Source: Yersinia aldovae ATCC 35236
GTDB taxonomy: Bacteria > Pseudomonadota > Gammaproteobacteria > Enterobacterales > Enterobacteriaceae
Length of the DNA stretch: 43,032 nt
Assembly: GCF_000173735.1 (NCBI RefSeq)
Contig: NZ_ACCB01000035.1
Span: 1-43,032 of the forward strand
Reading direction: 5' to 3'
The notes beneath the pieces were generated by a model, which worked only from the letters and a program-made list of their open reading frames with translations, was not told where the DNA came from and did no database searches. Of this stretch, positions 20,853 through 32,118 are shown one piece after another; positions within the stretch are counted from its first letter, which is position 1; every line of letters starts with the position of its first letter. The translations under genes and the position numbers were made by a program.

Positions 20853-21308
20853 TCAGGACTCCTTGCTACGAGCACACATCATAGTCGCTTCACAAACAAT
20901 TTTACCATCGACAGTAGCTACACCTTTAAAACGGGTCAGTCCACGGCGTGTTTTTTCGAAAGTCACTTCCATAATCATCTGATCGCCAGGTACTACTGGG
21001 CGCTTAAAACGGGCTTCATCAATACCGGCAAAATAATAAAGCTCACCTGGTTCAAGTTTACCCACGCTTTTAAACGCCAGAATACCGGTAGCCTGCGCCA
21101 TCGCTTCTAAAATCAGTACGCCTGGGAAAATAGGCTTACCGGGGAAATGGCCTTGGAAAAATGGCTCGTTAAACGTGACATTCTTCACTGCACGCAGAAA
21201 TTTTCCTTCCTCGAAATCAAGGACACGATCTACCAGCAAGAACGGAAAACGGTGCGGGAGTAGATCCAAAATCTCTGCAATGCCCAGAGTATGAGTGTTA
21301 GTAGTCAA
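20853..21308 (-). CDS. fabZ: 3-hydroxyacyl-ACP dehydratase FabZ
   Basis: Hot-dog-fold dehydratase that makes trans-2-enoyl-ACP in fatty acid elongation and competes with LpxA for 3-hydroxymyristoyl-ACP. The active site [23 protein letters not shown] holds H54 and E68. The 151-residue length is normal. It is tightly linked to lpxA downstream, but upstream an unusual 353-base gap separates it from lpxD, which normally is close; this gap carries a palindromic element that may lower or separate expression of the fabZ-lpxA-lpxB part. Confidence 0.97.
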   Translation of the reverse strand: MTTNTHTLGIAEILDLLPHRFPFLLVDRVLDFEEGKFLRAVKNVTFNEPFFQGHFPGKPIFPGVLILEAMAQATGILAFKSVGKLEPGELYYFAGIDEARFKRPVVPGDQMIMEVTFEKTRRGLTRFKGVATVDGKIVCEATMMCARSKES

Positions 21309-21661
21309 AATACTCTTCCTGTCTAAAAAATAATGCTATCAACAACACGGCCTGCACTGCCCCAAAAGGGAGGCATTAGGCAGGCCGCAAATTAAGAACT
21401 CTGTATATCCGTCGAACCTGAAGTGACAGCAGTTTAGCTGCGCATATACACCGAATCACTTGCCTGAGTATGTTCATCAGGATGATGAGATTCAGTAGAA
21501 GCTCACCCTGCGGGCCAGCGCAAGTGCTGCTCAAAATGGTTTACAACCAATTTGTCATCCATTTGGTGCCTCCCTGCAAACTCCAATTTCTTTGAGTATC
21601 TACTTTTGGCATCAACTGCCAATAAGCTTGATTATTTGATCAGAGTGTCGGGCTTGAGTGG
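21309..21661. other. Long intergenic gap fabZ-lpxD
   Basis: There is no plausible gene in these 353 bases. They hold a GC-rich hairpin (CGGCCTGC at 21348-21355 with GCAGGCCG at 21380-21387) next to fabZ, then a palindromic repeat copy at 21403-21600, then 60 AT-rich bases before the lpxD stop. In E. coli the same gap is only about a hundred bases, so most of it looks inserted. Confidence 0.7.
21403..21600. repeat. Intergenic palindromic repeat, copy 2 (fabZ-lpxD)
   Basis: The left arm GTATATCCGTCGAACCTGAAG and the right arm CCTGCAAACTCCAATTTC with TTTGAGTATC are diverged inverted versions of each other and of the pyrH-tsf copy. The centre CACCGAATCACTTGCCTGAG with TTCATCAGGATGATG matches the central inversion of the other copies. 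About 200 bases, the longest copy in the window, probably with extra sequence in its right half. Confidence 0.6.
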
Positions 21662-22684
21662 CTATTCTTTATCGATTTTACGCTCTACAGCTTTTAAGCG
21701 TTTATTAATTCCATCAATATTCATCACTAAAGCCGCTGTCTTGCGCCATACTTTATTGGGTTGTAATGGAATGCCGGAGGAGTATAACCCAGGTTCAGTG
21801 ATTGGCCGCATCACCATTCCCATTCCGGTGATTGTGACTTTGTCACAGATCTCCATATGACCATTGATCACGCTGGCACCACCAATCATGCAATAGCGAC
21901 CAACTTTGAGGCTACCGGCCATGATAACACCACCTGCAACTGCGGTATTGTCGCCAATAACAACGTTATGTGCAATCTGACATTGGTTGTCGATGATGAC
22001 ACCATTGCCAATAATCGTATTATCCAGCGCGCCACGGTCAATCGTGGTACAGGCGCCAATCTCAACACGGTCACCAATATGCACCGAGCCGAGCTGTGGA
22101 ATTTTTATCCAGTTGCCGCGATCATTTGCATAACCAAAACCATCTGCACCAATGACCGTACCGGATTGAATCAGGCAATTCTTCCCGATAATAACGTCAT
22201 GATAAACGGAGACATTGGCCCACAAACGGCTACCATCACCAATGTGAGTATTTTTACCAATAAAGCAACCCGCCCCGATAATCGTATTATCACCCAGTAC
22301 GACACCGGACTCTATCACTGCATTTGCACCAATAGAAACTCGTTCCCCCAGTGTTGCCTGTGGGGAGATCACCGCACTCGGCGCGATATCCTGAGCCGGC
22401 TGAGGAGTGGTGTCCATTATCTGCGCCATGCGCGCATAGGTTAAATAAGGGTTTTTAACCACTAAAGCCGCAGATTTACAAAAAGGTAAATCTGCCTCAG
22501 TTAACACTACAGCACCTGCATTGCAGGTTGCGAGTTGTTCCTGATAGCGGCTATTTGACAAAAACGTGATTTGCGAAGGCTCGGCAGAATGCATAGAAGC
22601 GATGCCGGTGATGACAAGTGAGCCATCACCGAACACCAGTGCATCCAACTGCTGGGCTAAATCAGCCAGTCGAATTGAAAGCAT
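21662..22684 (-). CDS. lpxD: UDP-3-O-(3-hydroxyacyl)glucosamine N-acyltransferase LpxD
   Basis: Third enzyme of lipid A synthesis, adding 3-hydroxymyristoyl to the amino group of UDP-3-O-acyl-glucosamine. The N-terminal uridine-binding domain (about residues 1-100, starting [21 protein letters not shown]) precedes a long hexapeptide-repeat beta helix. The catalytic His lies in [14 protein letters not shown] (H239 in E. coli). A C-terminal helix ([22 protein letters not shown]) closes the trimer and binds ACP. The 340-residue length is normal. Its start is three bases after skp. Confidence 0.97.
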   Translation of the reverse strand: MLSIRLADLAQQLDALVFGDGSLVITGIASMHSAEPSQITFLSNSRYQEQLATCNAGAVVLTEADLPFCKSAALVVKNPYLTYARMAQIMDTTPQPAQDIAPSAVISPQATLGERVSIGANAVIESGVVLGDNTIIGAGCFIGKNTHIGDGSRLWANVSVYHDVIIGKNCLIQSGTVIGADGFGYANDRGNWIKIPQLGSVHIGDRVEIGACTTIDRGALDNTIIGNGVIIDNQCQIAHNVVIGDNTAVAGGVIMAGSLKVGRYCMIGGASVINGHMEICDKVTITGMGMVMRPITEPGLYSSGIPLQPNKVWRKTAALVMNIDGINKRLKAVERKIDKE

Positions 22685-22687
22685 GTT

Positions 22688-23185
22688 TTATTTAACCTGT
22701 TTCAGCACATCAGCAGTAATATCTTTAGAAGAATCAGCGTATGCAACCGCATTCGCGTCAATTACTACGTCATAACCGCCTTTGCTAGCAACAGATTTAA
22801 CAGCATCCTGGATACGGCTCAGGATTTTGTTACGCTCTTCCATCTGGCGACGGCGATTATCTTGCTCAAAAGCCTGGGCTTTAGTAGAGAAAGTTTCGCG
22901 CTGCTTCATTACTTCGCCTTCCAGCTTGGTACGATCGCTAGCCTTCATGGTAGAACCGTCACGTTGCAGCTTCTGCATTTTAGTCTGCAGATCGCGCTCC
23001 ATTCCTTGCAGTTCGGTTGCACGGCCTTTGAATTCATTCTCCAGCTGCTTAGCCACGGTTTCACGCGCAGGTAATTGTTGGAAGATGCTGGAAACATTAA
23101 CAATAGCAATCTTGTCAGCGGCTTGAACGCTGGCAGAAGCTGCCAATGCTAAACCAAGACCTGCGGCACACAACCACTTTTTCAC
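22688..23185 (-). CDS. skp: Periplasmic chaperone Skp (OmpH)
   Basis: Trimeric jellyfish-shaped chaperone that carries unfolded outer-membrane proteins across the periplasm to BamA. The GTG at 23185 is chosen because GAGGAG lies just upstream and the product begins with a clean signal peptide ([19 protein letters not shown], cleavage after VQA), as in E. coli skp which also uses GTG. The 165-residue protein has long alpha-helical tentacles rich in Lys, Arg and Gln (roughly residues 45-130), and ends in [18 protein letters not shown]. It sits between bamA and lpxD. Confidence 0.95.
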   Translation of the reverse strand: MKKWLCAAGLGLALAASASVQAADKIAIVNVSSIFQQLPARETVAKQLENEFKGRATELQGMERDLQTKMQKLQRDGSTMKASDRTKLEGEVMKQRETFSTKAQAFEQDNRRRQMEERNKILSRIQDAVKSVASKGGYDVVIDANAVAYADSSKDITADVLKQVK

Positions 23186-23341
23186 TATAAACTCCTCACC
23201 ATTACCTGTTTGTGTCAGAGACACCTTGAAGTGCACTTGATACTGAATCTTACCGGATGTAGCGCTAACCTGCGCCAACGCACATCAGGCTCTTTCAGTA
23301 TCAGTGCTGTCTTTAAAATTCAGTACTGCTTTACCAATCAA

Positions 23342-25726
23342 TTACCAAGTCTTACCAATGTTAAACTGGAATTGCTCTGACTTATCACCTTCATAATCTT
23401 TAACCGGTTTAGCATATGAGAACACAAGTGGACCCAATGGAGACATCCATTGCAGTGATACACCGGCAGAGACACGAATATTGCTCGCCTTACTGTAATC
23501 AGGAATACCTGCAGCCTGTGTTGCTGCCGTATTTTCCCAATTAGTATCCCATACTGTACCGGAGTCAATGAAGAATGAGGTACGTACTGAGTTTGCGTAT
23601 TTCTCACTGATAAACGGTGTCGGTGTTATCAATTCCAGACTGGCCACCGCCATCGCATTACCACCAACGGCGTCTGTAGAATTATAGACACTTCCGTTAG
23701 CATTGTAGTATGCCGCTTTAGGGCCGATGTTATTAGAGCGGAAACCACGCACAGAACTTGAACCACCAGCATAGAAGTTCTCGTAGAATGGCATCTCTTT
23801 AGAGCCGATGCCACCACCGTAGCCTAAGCGTCCACGCCCCAAGAGCACCCATGTCTTATCTTGATCTAACGGCTGATAAGATGAGGTATCAAAAGTCACT
23901 TTATAGAACTCGTTATCCGAGCCTGGTACCGTTACTTTACCATTGACCGAGGATTTCGTGCCCGACGTCGGGAAGAAACCACGATCCAGGTTGTTATATG
24001 TCCAACCCAGGTTCAAGGTAAAATCATCAGCAGTGAAGCTAGCACGGTCGGTTAAGTTAGGATTTTCCCCAACTGAATTAAGGTAGCGCCACATGGCAAC
24101 CTGCGGCTGCATATCAGACAGATCGTTATGGACGTAACCGAGGCCCACACGCAATGAGTTATTCTCATTGATTGGGAAACCTAAAGTACCGTCAAGACCA
24201 TAGCTACTGTTGGTATAGCCCGATAGATCCGCGTTATCCGCTTTAAAATCATTATAGAAGATGCGACCGCCCAGACTCACACCATCAACGGTGAAGTAAG
24301 GGTCAGTTAAAGTAAATTCAGCATAGGTCTGGTAGTCATTCTTCGTACCGTTGATACCCACTGTATTACCGGTACCGAGCCAGTTATCTTGCTGAACACC
24401 CACCTGGAAACTCACGCCACTTTCAGTACCGTAACCGATACCAAAGTTTAAGCTACCGGTGTTTCGTTCCTTAACTTTATAAGTCACGTCTACCTGATCA
24501 GCCGTCCCCGGAACGCGTTGCGTTTCAACATCAACGGTTTCGAAATAGCCTAAGCGGTTCAAACGTTCTTTACCCGCTTCAACCTGATCATTACCCAACC
24601 ATGCGCCTTCCATCTGACGCATTTCACGACGCAATACCGAGTCTTTACTGGTATCGTTACCTTCAAAACGAACATTTCGAACGTAGAAACGGTTACCTGC
24701 ATCTACGTTAATATGTAAGCTAACGGTTTTATCCGCGTCATTGATTTCTGGCTGAGATACCACACGCGGATAAGCATAACCATAGCGACCCAACAACTTC
24801 TTGATGTCATCTTCCATGCGTGTGACTTTACTGCCGTTAAACAATTCACCCGGCTCAATCTTCGTCAGCTTTTCGGCTTCTGATTGATGGCCTGCAAGAT
24901 TACCGCTCACAATCACGCTATTAAGCTTGTATTGGTTGCCTTCGGTAATATTGATGGTGATATAGATGCCTTTCTTATCTGGCGTCAGACTCACCTGAGT
25001 AGAATCGATGTTAAATCGTGCATAACCGCGATCCAGATAGAAGCTGCGCAAGGTTTCAAGGTCGCCTGCCAGTTTCTGCTTCTGATATTTACGATCACCC
25101 ACCACGTTCCACCACGGCACTTCATCACGCAGTTGGAAGCGAGAGATGAGTTCATCAGTAGTGAAGCTGTGGTTACCGACAATGTTAATCTGCTGAATTT
25201 TTGCAGACATACCTTCGGTAAAGACCAGTTTGAGATCAACACGGTTACGTGGCAGTGGCGTAACGACAGCTTTCACTGAAGCGCTGTATTTACCCACACT
25301 GTAGTAGAAGTCTTCGAGTCCTTTTTCAATGCTGGATATAGTGGTTCGGTCCAGGGCCTCGCCAACCCGGACGCCAGAGGCTTCCAGATTCTGCTTGAGC
25401 ATGTCATCTTTCACCGCTTTGTTACCAGAGAAAGTGATGCTAGCAATCGTTGGGCGTTCTTTGACTTGAACAATCAGCGTATTACCATCGCGCAGGACAC
25501 GAACGTCCTCGAAGTTGCCTGTAGCAAACAACGCACGGATAGTTTTACCGATGTCTTCATCACTGACGGTATCGCCTACGCGAACCGGCATATTAAGTAA
25601 CGCCGCACCGACGGCGACCCGTTGCAGGCCTTCGAAATGAATATCTTTCACTACGAACCCGTCTGCACCGTATACGGTGGCGCTGCCAAACAGCAGCGAC
25701 GCTATGAGCAACTTTTTCATCGCCAT
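23342..25726 (-). CDS. bamA: Outer membrane protein assembly factor BamA
   Basis: Core of the BAM complex that folds and inserts beta-barrel proteins in the outer membrane. A signal peptide (first ~22 residues, ending TVYGADG) is followed by five POTRA domains (to about residue 420) and a 16-strand barrel. The barrel has the VRGF motif of loop 6 ([13 protein letters not shown]) and the C-terminal FQFNIGKTW ending in an aromatic residue. The length is 794 against 810 in E. coli. Skp is encoded right behind it and RseP right before it, an assembly and quality-control cluster. Confidence 0.98.
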   Translation of the reverse strand: MAMKKLLIASLLFGSATVYGADGFVVKDIHFEGLQRVAVGAALLNMPVRVGDTVSDEDIGKTIRALFATGNFEDVRVLRDGNTLIVQVKERPTIASITFSGNKAVKDDMLKQNLEASGVRVGEALDRTTISSIEKGLEDFYYSVGKYSASVKAVVTPLPRNRVDLKLVFTEGMSAKIQQINIVGNHSFTTDELISRFQLRDEVPWWNVVGDRKYQKQKLAGDLETLRSFYLDRGYARFNIDSTQVSLTPDKKGIYITINITEGNQYKLNSVIVSGNLAGHQSEAEKLTKIEPGELFNGSKVTRMEDDIKKLLGRYGYAYPRVVSQPEINDADKTVSLHINVDAGNRFYVRNVRFEGNDTSKDSVLRREMRQMEGAWLGNDQVEAGKERLNRLGYFETVDVETQRVPGTADQVDVTYKVKERNTGSLNFGIGYGTESGVSFQVGVQQDNWLGTGNTVGINGTKNDYQTYAEFTLTDPYFTVDGVSLGGRIFYNDFKADNADLSGYTNSSYGLDGTLGFPINENNSLRVGLGYVHNDLSDMQPQVAMWRYLNSVGENPNLTDRASFTADDFTLNLGWTYNNLDRGFFPTSGTKSSVNGKVTVPGSDNEFYKVTFDTSSYQPLDQDKTWVLLGRGRLGYGGGIGSKEMPFYENFYAGGSSSVRGFRSNNIGPKAAYYNANGSVYNSTDAVGGNAMAVASLELITPTPFISEKYANSVRTSFFIDSGTVWDTNWENTAATQAAGIPDYSKASNIRVSAGVSLQWMSPLGPLVFSYAKPVKDYEGDKSEQFQFNIGKTW

Positions 25727-25762
25727 CGTTGTTATGCGTTCTTCCTAACCTATCCCCTGCCG

Positions 25763-27118
25763 TTAAAGGCGGGAGAAATCATTGAAAAGTGCAAGCCCCA
25801 TTAATAGCACCAGCAAAACCGAGCCGATGCGATAACTGAAGTCCTGTACTCGCTCAGAAACCGGCCCACCCTTCAGCTTTTCTATCGCCAGGAAGAGCAG
25901 ATGTCCACCATCTAATACCGGTAATGGGAACAAGTTGATAATGCCCAAGTTGACGCTAATTAACGCCAAAAACATAAGGTAATACACCAACCCGTACTCA
26001 GCTGAAACCCCAGCGCCTTGTGCAATAGATATCGGGCCACTCAGGTTATTCAGTTTTACATCGCCAGTAATCAGTTTACCCAACATGTTTACCGTCAACC
26101 GCATCAACTGCCAGGTTTTATCCCCAGCTTGGTAGAGTGCCGTAAACGGACCATATTGGCGAATCGTTTTATACTCATCCGGAAGCGGTATAACTTTCGG
26201 AACTACACCCGCAAAACCTTCACTGCGGTTTTCTCCAACCGATTTTGTATCTGGTATCAGGGTCAAAGACAAGGGGGTACCTCCCCTTTCGATATCTAAA
26301 ACCAACGGCTTACCGGGGTTATCACGTACTTGCAAAACAAATGTCTGCCAACGATCTAATAACTGACCGCCAACTTTAACTACCCTATCCCCTGCTTGTA
26401 AACCCGCCTTTTCTGCCGCTGACCCTGGCTGGACTTCTGCCAAGACAGATTCAATTTGCGGGCCGCGTGGGATAATACCTAGTGCGACCACCGGATCTTG
26501 TTTGTCAGGCTCAAATTGCCACTGACGCAAATCCAAGGTTTTTTCTACCACATTAGCAGAACCAAATGGAGCAACGCCAACTTGCGTTTGCTTATCACCA
26601 ATCTTACCGACTAGTGCCAAACGAACAGAATCCCAGTCAGGCGTTTCGATACCATCGACAGACTTAAGTTCCATTCCAGGAGAAATATTGGCTTGTGCAG
26701 CAATGGATTGTGGCGAAATATCACCCACAACCGGACGCACACTTGGCACGCCGATGATAAATACCAGCCAGTAAGCAACAATAGCAAAAAGGAAGTTGGC
26801 AATAGGGCCCGCGCTGACGATTGCCGCACGTTGTAAAATGGTTTTATTGTTAAAAGATTGATGACGTAGTTCCGGAGCAACCGCTTCTACGCGCTCATCC
26901 AACATTTTAACATAGCCGCCCAGTGGGATAAGGGCGATAACATACTCGGTTCCCTGACGATCTGTGCGACGCCATAACGCTTTGCCAAAACCAATGGAAA
27001 AGCGTTCAACACGGACACCACAGCGCCGCGCCACCCAAAAGTGGCCGAACTCATGCACTGTAATTAAGATCCCCAGTGCGACAATAAACGCGGCCAGGCT
27101 CCAGAGTATGCTCATCAT
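25763..27118 (-). CDS. rseP: Site-2 intramembrane protease RseP
   Basis: Zinc metalloprotease of the inner membrane that makes the second cut in the anti-sigma factor RseA, releasing sigma-E, and also clears signal peptides. HEFGH (H22, E23, H26) in the first transmembrane helix and LDG in [15 protein letters not shown] form the active site. Two PDZ domains lie between (about residues 115-310; the second includes [20 protein letters not shown]). The length is 451 residues. It is between cdsA and bamA; in E. coli sigma-E promoters occur here, not verified in this sequence. Confidence 0.97.
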   Translation of the reverse strand: MMSILWSLAAFIVALGILITVHEFGHFWVARRCGVRVERFSIGFGKALWRRTDRQGTEYVIALIPLGGYVKMLDERVEAVAPELRHQSFNNKTILQRAAIVSAGPIANFLFAIVAYWLVFIIGVPSVRPVVGDISPQSIAAQANISPGMELKSVDGIETPDWDSVRLALVGKIGDKQTQVGVAPFGSANVVEKTLDLRQWQFEPDKQDPVVALGIIPRGPQIESVLAEVQPGSAAEKAGLQAGDRVVKVGGQLLDRWQTFVLQVRDNPGKPLVLDIERGGTPLSLTLIPDTKSVGENRSEGFAGVVPKVIPLPDEYKTIRQYGPFTALYQAGDKTWQLMRLTVNMLGKLITGDVKLNNLSGPISIAQGAGVSAEYGLVYYLMFLALISVNLGIINLFPLPVLDGGHLLFLAIEKLKGGPVSERVQDFSYRIGSVLLVLLMGLALFNDFSRL

Positions 27119-27147
27119 ATTTCCCTAAACTCCCCGTCAGTGACGGA

Positions 27148-27996
27148 TTAAAACACTAACAGCATTAAGCAGGCAAATACCGGCACAGCTGCGGTCAGGC
27201 TATCGATACGATCCAGTATCCCACCATGACCAGGAATCAAATGACCACTGTCTTTGATTCCCGCTTCACGTTTAAACATACTTTCGGTCAAATCGCCGAG
27301 TACCGAGGCCAATGCAGCGACCACGGAACAGATTAACAGTTTTTCTGGGATGATATCCAACGGTGCGTATCGACCAAACAACCATGATATCAGAGCTGAC
27401 GTCAGTAAACCGCCAATTAATCCTTCCCATGTTTTACCGGGTGAGACTTTAGGCGCTAACTTATGCTTACCGAACAACTTGCCAAACATATAAGCGCCGG
27501 AATCAGCTCCCCACACCAGCAGCATCACATACAACAGCCACCAGGCACCGATATTGTGATTATGCTCATAGCCATACTGACGTAGAGCAACCATTCCCCA
27601 GAAGAACGGGATAATAGTCAGAATGCCGAAAATGAGGCGCAGCAGACGTGAATCACGCCAAAAAGCAGCAGAGCTTGGGTAAGTCAACACCAGCAGCAAT
27701 GCGGCAATCCACCACCCCATAGAGAGCCAAAGCGGGCCACTCACTTGCAAAAGATGAGCTGAATGTTGGTACGCAGGCAAACTAAGCAGCATCAGGACAA
27801 GTAAAAAGCCACAGAGTACTGCGAGCCAAATACGCTGAGAGCGACTGGCAAAGCCGGCTAATTGCCCCCATTCCCAGGCTGCAAGCATACAAACAACCAG
27901 AGTAACAATAGCAAAACCCACCGGCGGAAGCAGGAAGAGTGCACCAATGACAACCGGAATCAAAATCAAAGCAGTTATGAGACGATACTTCAGCAA
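27148..27996 (-). CDS. cdsA: Phosphatidate cytidylyltransferase
   Basis: Polytopic inner-membrane enzyme making CDP-diacylglycerol from CTP and phosphatidic acid, the branch point for all phospholipids. Hydrophobic helices span the whole 282-residue sequence. The family signature is near the C-terminus: KREAGIKDSGHLIPGHGGILDRIDS, with the Asp residues binding metal and CTP. LAPKVSPGKTWEGLIGG is a second conserved block. It lies nine bases after uppS and 29 before rseP, all one transcriptional unit. Confidence 0.96.
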   Translation of the reverse strand: MLKYRLITALILIPVVIGALFLLPPVGFAIVTLVVCMLAAWEWGQLAGFASRSQRIWLAVLCGFLLVLMLLSLPAYQHSAHLLQVSGPLWLSMGWWIAALLLVLTYPSSAAFWRDSRLLRLIFGILTIIPFFWGMVALRQYGYEHNHNIGAWWLLYVMLLVWGADSGAYMFGKLFGKHKLAPKVSPGKTWEGLIGGLLTSALISWLFGRYAPLDIIPEKLLICSVVAALASVLGDLTESMFKREAGIKDSGHLIPGHGGILDRIDSLTAAVPVFACLMLLVF

Positions 27997-28005
27997 AAGT
28001 TCCCC

Positions 28006-28764
28006 CTAGGATGCAGGTGCATCGATAGGTGTTGTTCCCCCGAAGCGACGCTCGCGTTGTGCAAATGCATTCAGCGCACCTTCAAAGACATGTTCATCAA
28101 AATCAGGCCAGAGTACATCAGTAAAGTAAAGTTCAGCATAGGCAATTTGCCACAACAAAAAATTACTGATGCGATGTTCACCACCGGTTCTGATCACTAA
28201 ATCCACCTCAGATTGCTCATGCAGGCAGATATGCGAGTTTAGCGATTCTTCACTGATATCTGTGGGTTGCAATTCCCCTCGCTGCACTTGAGCAGCTAAC
28301 TGGCGCATTCCCTGAATAATATCCCAACGACCACCATAATTAGCAGCAATGTTGAGCCTCAGACCGTCATTGTTTGCAGTTAATGCTTCTGAGCGGCGTA
28401 TCCGCTCCTGCAAACGCTCACTAAAGCGGCTGATATCACCAATGACCGATAAACGAACATTATGTTTATGCAGGCTTTTTACTTCACTGTCCAGTGCGCG
28501 AACAAAAAGCTCCATCAGTGCAGTGACTTCCTGAGCAGGGCGATTCCAGTTTTCACTACTGAAAGCATAAAGCGTGAGTGCATCCAAATGATGAGTAGCG
28601 GCAAAACTGACCGCACGACGAACCGACTTCACTCCCGCTTTATGACCGAAAACCCTTAATTTACCCCGATTCTTAGCCCAACGCCCATTGCCATCCATAA
28701 TAATAGCAACATGGCGTGGATTCAGGGGGGACAAGTTAGCCCTATCTTCATTTAAAGACGACAT
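28006..28764 (-). CDS. uppS: Undecaprenyl diphosphate synthase
   Basis: Cis-prenyltransferase that elongates farnesyl diphosphate to C55 undecaprenyl diphosphate, the lipid carrier for peptidoglycan and O-antigen. The catalytic block [14 protein letters not shown] has the Mg-binding D24. Further family blocks are [28 protein letters not shown] and [25 protein letters not shown] (in parts), the latter binding isopentenyl diphosphate. The 252-residue length is normal. It is preceded by a terminator for dxr, so it probably has its own promoter in the 222-base gap. Confidence 0.97.
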   Translation of the reverse strand: MSSLNEDRANLSPLNPRHVAIIMDGNGRWAKNRGKLRVFGHKAGVKSVRRAVSFAATHHLDALTLYAFSSENWNRPAQEVTALMELFVRALDSEVKSLHKHNVRLSVIGDISRFSERLQERIRRSEALTANNDGLRLNIAANYGGRWDIIQGMRQLAAQVQRGELQPTDISEESLNSHICLHEQSEVDLVIRTGGEHRISNFLLWQIAYAELYFTDVLWPDFDEHVFEGALNAFAQRERRFGGTTPIDAPAS

Positions 28765-28824
28765 AATGCGAACTCATTTCCTCAAGAAATCAATTGTTCA
28801 TCCCGAACATTAGGCAGCATACGC

Positions 28825-28854
28825 ACAAAAAAGCCGTGTACCCAGTCACGGCTT
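28825..28854 (-). terminator. Rho-independent terminator after dxr
   Basis: On the minus strand AAGCCGTG pairs with CACGGCTT (28854-28847 with 28838-28831), loop of eight, and the stem runs into TTTTTTG. It lies about 130 bases after the dxr stop and before uppS. Confidence 0.8.
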
Positions 28855-28986
28855 CTTAAGCGACAGCCAAAATAGACGGTTAAAATACCTATTGGGCCAC
28901 TAATCAACAGTCTATCAGTCCATTGACGGTGCAGACTATACCATCTCAGCCCTAACCTCACAAATTCCCACAACGGCCAATGTAGA

Positions 28987-30183
28987 TTAACGACTCAGTT
29001 TTGCGATGACCTGAGCCGCCACATCACGGGCTTTGCGGTCAATCACCAGAACCTCTTCAACACTAATTGGCTCTTGTAATGCCAATTGCTCAACCACTGT
29101 ACAGTTAACCGCTACAATATCAGTGAAACGAATGTGCGAATTCAGGAATGCCATCACCGATACTTCATTCGCCGCATTGAGCGCGGTGGTTGCAGCCTGC
29201 CCGGCATGGCTGGCATCTATTGCCAGTTTTAGGCACGGATAACGTTGATAATCCGGCTCAGAAAAAGTCAGCTCGCGTATCTTGCAGAAATCCAATGGCG
29301 CGACACCAGAGTTAACTCGCGTCGGATAAGCCATCGCATGGGCAATTGGCGTGCGCATATCGGGGGTTCCCATCTGCGCCAATACGCTGCCATCATGATA
29401 GCGTACCATTGAGTGGATCACCGATTGAGGATGTAAAATAACCTCAACTTGCTCGGCACTGGCATTAAATAACCAGCGGGCTTCGATATACTCCAACCCT
29501 TTATTCATCATGGTTGCTGAATCGACTGAGATTTTACGCCCCATCGACCAATTAGGGTGAGCACAAGCCTGATCCGGTGTTACATCCGCAAATTGTGCGA
29601 GTGAGATTTCACGCAGTGGGCCACCAGAGCCAGTCAGAATAATGCGTGAAACACCGTTTTCGTGTAATGAAGAATAGCCCAGTTGCCGCTGAACTTTTTC
29701 AGGTAAACTCTGAAAAATCGCATTATGCTCACTGTCGATAGGCAGTAATTGCGCATGGCTGCGGGCAACTTCATCCATAAAGAGTTTGCCACAGGTAATC
29801 AGTGACTCTTTATTGGCCAGCAAGACCTGCTTACCGGCGCGAATAGCTGCCAGTGTCGAGGGCAAACCGGCGACGCCGACAATGGCGGCCATCACCTGAT
29901 CAACGCCATCTAAAGCGGCTAATTCGCAAGCGGCTTTAACGCCAGAATAGACTTCCGTCTTTGAACCCTTATCTGCTAATACCAGGCGCAGCGCTTTAGC
30001 CGAGTCCTCATCAGACATCGCCGCATAACGGGGGGTAAATTCAAGACATTGCTGCGCCATCTGTGCGACATTGCGGCCCGCAACCAATGCAGTAATTTTG
30101 AATAATTCAGGATTAGCGCGGACAACTGCCAGAGTGCTGTTGCCAATAGAACCAGTAGAGCCAAGAATAGTCAGTTGCTTCAT
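28987..30183 (-). CDS. dxr: 1-deoxy-D-xylulose 5-phosphate reductoisomerase
   Basis: Second enzyme of the MEP isoprenoid pathway, making 2-C-methylerythritol 4-phosphate from DXP with NADPH and a divalent metal; it is the target of fosmidomycin. The N-terminal NADPH loop is [11 protein letters not shown] (residues 8-18). The metal/substrate region has [15 protein letters not shown], and the flexible active-site loop follows with [21 protein letters not shown]. The 398-residue length is standard. It supplies the pathway that ends in UppS, encoded next to it. Confidence 0.98.
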   Translation of the reverse strand: MKQLTILGSTGSIGNSTLAVVRANPELFKITALVAGRNVAQMAQQCLEFTPRYAAMSDEDSAKALRLVLADKGSKTEVYSGVKAACELAALDGVDQVMAAIVGVAGLPSTLAAIRAGKQVLLANKESLITCGKLFMDEVARSHAQLLPIDSEHNAIFQSLPEKVQRQLGYSSLHENGVSRIILTGSGGPLREISLAQFADVTPDQACAHPNWSMGRKISVDSATMMNKGLEYIEARWLFNASAEQVEVILHPQSVIHSMVRYHDGSVLAQMGTPDMRTPIAHAMAYPTRVNSGVAPLDFCKIRELTFSEPDYQRYPCLKLAIDASHAGQAATTALNAANEVSVMAFLNSHIRFTDIVAVNCTVVEQLALQEPISVEEVLVIDRKARDVAAQVIAKLSR

Positions 30184-30290
30184 GAGGGTGCTCTGAATAA
30201 CTGTTTTTATGATAGGTGAGGCATCAAACCACCCGCCTGACAGACGGTACTTTAAATAACCTCATACCCAATTTTATGGCGTATTGCTGC

Positions 30291-30337
30291 CGATAAAGCA
30301 TTGACCGAATAAAGCATTGGTCTGATAAGCATTGATG
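30291..30337. repeat. Three imperfect ~16-base tandem repeats upstream of dxr
   Basis: The units CGATAAAGCATTGAC, CGAATAAAGCATTGGT and CTGATAAGCATTGATG follow directly one after the other in the frr-dxr gap. They share the core ATAA(A)GCATTG. They lie 108-154 bases before dxr and could affect its promoter; no known operator was recognised. Confidence 0.55.
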
Positions 30338-30410
30338 CAATAAAAACACGAACCCCGTCAAGTCATTGATTTTAAATTGACATTAGCCAAATCCAAACCA
30401 CTAACCTAAC

Positions 30411-30438
30411 CAAAAACAAAGCGCCGCCTAAGCGACGC
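30411..30438 (-). terminator. Rho-independent terminator after frr
   Basis: On the minus strand GCGTCGC pairs with GCGGCGC around a TTAG loop (one G-U pair), followed by TTTGTTTTTG. It lies 21 bases after the frr stop. Confidence 0.8.
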
Positions 30439-30458
30439 CCTGTTACTGCAAGCGAGGA

Positions 30459-31016
30459 TTAGAAACTCATCAACTCAGCTTCTTTCGCAGCCAGTGCCGC
30501 ATCCACTTTTTTGATAAAAGCGTCGGTCAGTTTCTGCACGTCGTCCTGAGAACGGCGATCTTCATCTTCACTGATTTCTTTGTCTTTCAGCAAAGCTTTC
30601 ACTTTTTCGTTAGCATCACGGCGCACGTTACGAATCGAAACACGGCCCTGCTCTGCTTCTGCGCGCACAACTTTGATTAAGTCTTTACGACGCTCTTCGG
30701 TCAATGCTGGCAGTGGAACACGAATGACAGTACCGGCAGAAGAAGGGTTCAGGCCCAAATCTGAAGTCATGATCGCTTTCTCAACAGCAGCGCTCAGGCT
30801 ACGGTCAAACACGGTCAACGCCAGAGTGCGTGAATCTTCAACAACAATGTTCGCCAGCTGGCGCAATGGCGTTGCAGTGCCGTAATATTCAACCTGAATA
30901 CCATCAAGAATACTTGGAGAAGCACGACCGGTACGAATCTTACTGATATGATTCTGGAAGGCTTCAAGGCATTTTTCCATGCGCACTTCGGTATCTTTTC
31001 TAATTTCGTTAATCAC
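30459..31016 (-). CDS. frr: Ribosome recycling factor
   Basis: With EF-G and IF3 it splits the post-termination ribosome. The GTG start at 31016 is chosen: AAGGG stands eight bases upstream, and the product [20 protein letters not shown] is then 185 residues with the family N-terminus. The open frame extends 35 codons upstream but these are not conserved. Conserved parts are [15 protein letters not shown], the hinge PLRQLANI and the C-terminal [20 protein letters not shown]. It lies 131 bases after pyrH and ends at a strong terminator. Confidence 0.95.
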   Translation of the reverse strand: MINEIRKDTEVRMEKCLEAFQNHISKIRTGRASPSILDGIQVEYYGTATPLRQLANIVVEDSRTLALTVFDRSLSAAVEKAIMTSDLGLNPSSAGTVIRVPLPALTEERRKDLIKVVRAEAEQGRVSIRNVRRDANEKVKALLKDKEISEDEDRRSQDDVQKLTDAFIKKVDAALAAKEAELMSF

Positions 31017-31147
31017 GTTGTAAACCCTTGGAAACTGGTTACTTGGCAGGCCATAGCTGAGTATAGCCGGTGAATATACAAACCAACATTTGCTGGTTAA
31101 AGGGGCACATCTGAAATCCACATGCCCCTGACAATACGGGCTGCCGC

Positions 31148-31894
31148 TTATTTAGCTGTTGGTATCACTTCTTTAGTGATTAATGTGCCTTCGTTCTCAC
31201 CCATCACCACGCGACGCAGTGCGCCGGGTTTATTCATGTTGAAGACACGAATAGGCAAATTGTGATCACGGGCCAAAGTGAAGGCCGCCAGATCCATCAC
31301 TTTCAGTTCACGTTCTAAAACATCCTGATAGGTTAACTGTTCGTACAGTGTCGCGTCAGGATTTTTTACCGGATCTGCAGAATAAACCCCATCAACTTTC
31401 GTGGCTTTCAGCACCACATCAGCTTCAATTTCGATACCGCGCAAGCAAGCAGCGGAATCGGTGGTGAAGAAGGGGTTACCCGTACCCGCAGCAAAAATCA
31501 CTACACGGTTGTGGCGCAGCAGGCTGATAGCTTCGGCCCAACTGTAATTATCACACACACCATTAAGTGGAATAGCAGACATCAGGCGGGCGTTCACATA
31601 GGCACGGTGCAGTGCATCTCGCATTGCCAGGCCGTTCATCACGGTCGCCAGCATTCCCATGTGGTCGCCCACAACACGGTTCATCCCAGCCTGTGCCAAA
31701 CCGGCACCGCGGAATAAGTTACCACCGCCAATGACCACACCGACCTGAATGCCCAATTCGACCAGCTCTTTCACTTCCTGAGCCATGCGATCCAAAACGC
31801 TTGCGTCGATACCAAAACCTTCTGCGCCTTGCAGGGCTTCGCCACTAAGCTTGAGCAGGATACGCTGATATACGGGTTTTGCATTGGTTGCCAT
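31148..31894 (-). CDS. pyrH: UMP kinase
   Basis: Hexameric amino-acid-kinase-fold enzyme that phosphorylates UMP to UDP, activated by GTP and inhibited by UTP. The ATG giving [21 protein letters not shown] is the family start; an upstream ATG would add 23 unrelated residues. Motifs are KLSGEALQG (phosphate loop), [30 protein letters not shown] and [14 protein letters not shown]. At 248 residues it is seven longer than E. coli PyrH because the C-terminus carries on after GTLIT with KEVIPTAK; the extension looks like stop-codon drift and is probably harmless. Confidence 0.97.
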   Translation of the reverse strand: MATNAKPVYQRILLKLSGEALQGAEGFGIDASVLDRMAQEVKELVELGIQVGVVIGGGNLFRGAGLAQAGMNRVVGDHMGMLATVMNGLAMRDALHRAYVNARLMSAIPLNGVCDNYSWAEAISLLRHNRVVIFAAGTGNPFFTTDSAACLRGIEIEADVVLKATKVDGVYSADPVKNPDATLYEQLTYQDVLERELKVMDLAAFTLARDHNLPIRVFNMNKPGALRRVVMGENEGTLITKEVIPTAK

Positions 31895-31989
31895 GGTGTT
31901 CTGTCCTAAGCAGCAGTAATAATTTGGAGACTTGACCGTCAGAGAGTCAACATGGCATTGCACATTGAAAACTGCACGGACTAAGTTTA

Positions 31990-32113
31990 CACCCTAAATA
32001 ATTCGAGTGGCAGGAAGGCGACAACGGAGCGAATCCTCAGGGCTTACATCAGTAAGTGACTGAGATGAACTCAGGCAGTCAACGCACCTGTAACTTGAAA
32101 TATAACGGGTATT
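31990..32113. repeat. Intergenic palindromic repeat, copy 3 (pyrH-tsf)
   Basis: The clearest copy of the family. The left arm reads CCCTAAATAATTCGAGTGGC and the right arm CTGTAACTTGAAATATAACGGGT, inverted to each other with mismatches. The centre has GAATCCTCAGGGCTTACATC facing AGTAAGTGACTGAGATGAAC. It lies immediately before the tsf terminator on the minus strand and would be transcribed only by read-through. Confidence 0.75.
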
Positions 32114-32118
32114 GAGTG

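Noticed and set aside
21857-22444. Long open frame on the plus strand opposite lpxD (195 codons)
   Set aside because: Its Asn/Thr/Ile-rich product is the shadow of the hexapeptide repeats of lpxD; no start signal or family resemblance. The same applies to the 147-codon frame opposite lpxA.
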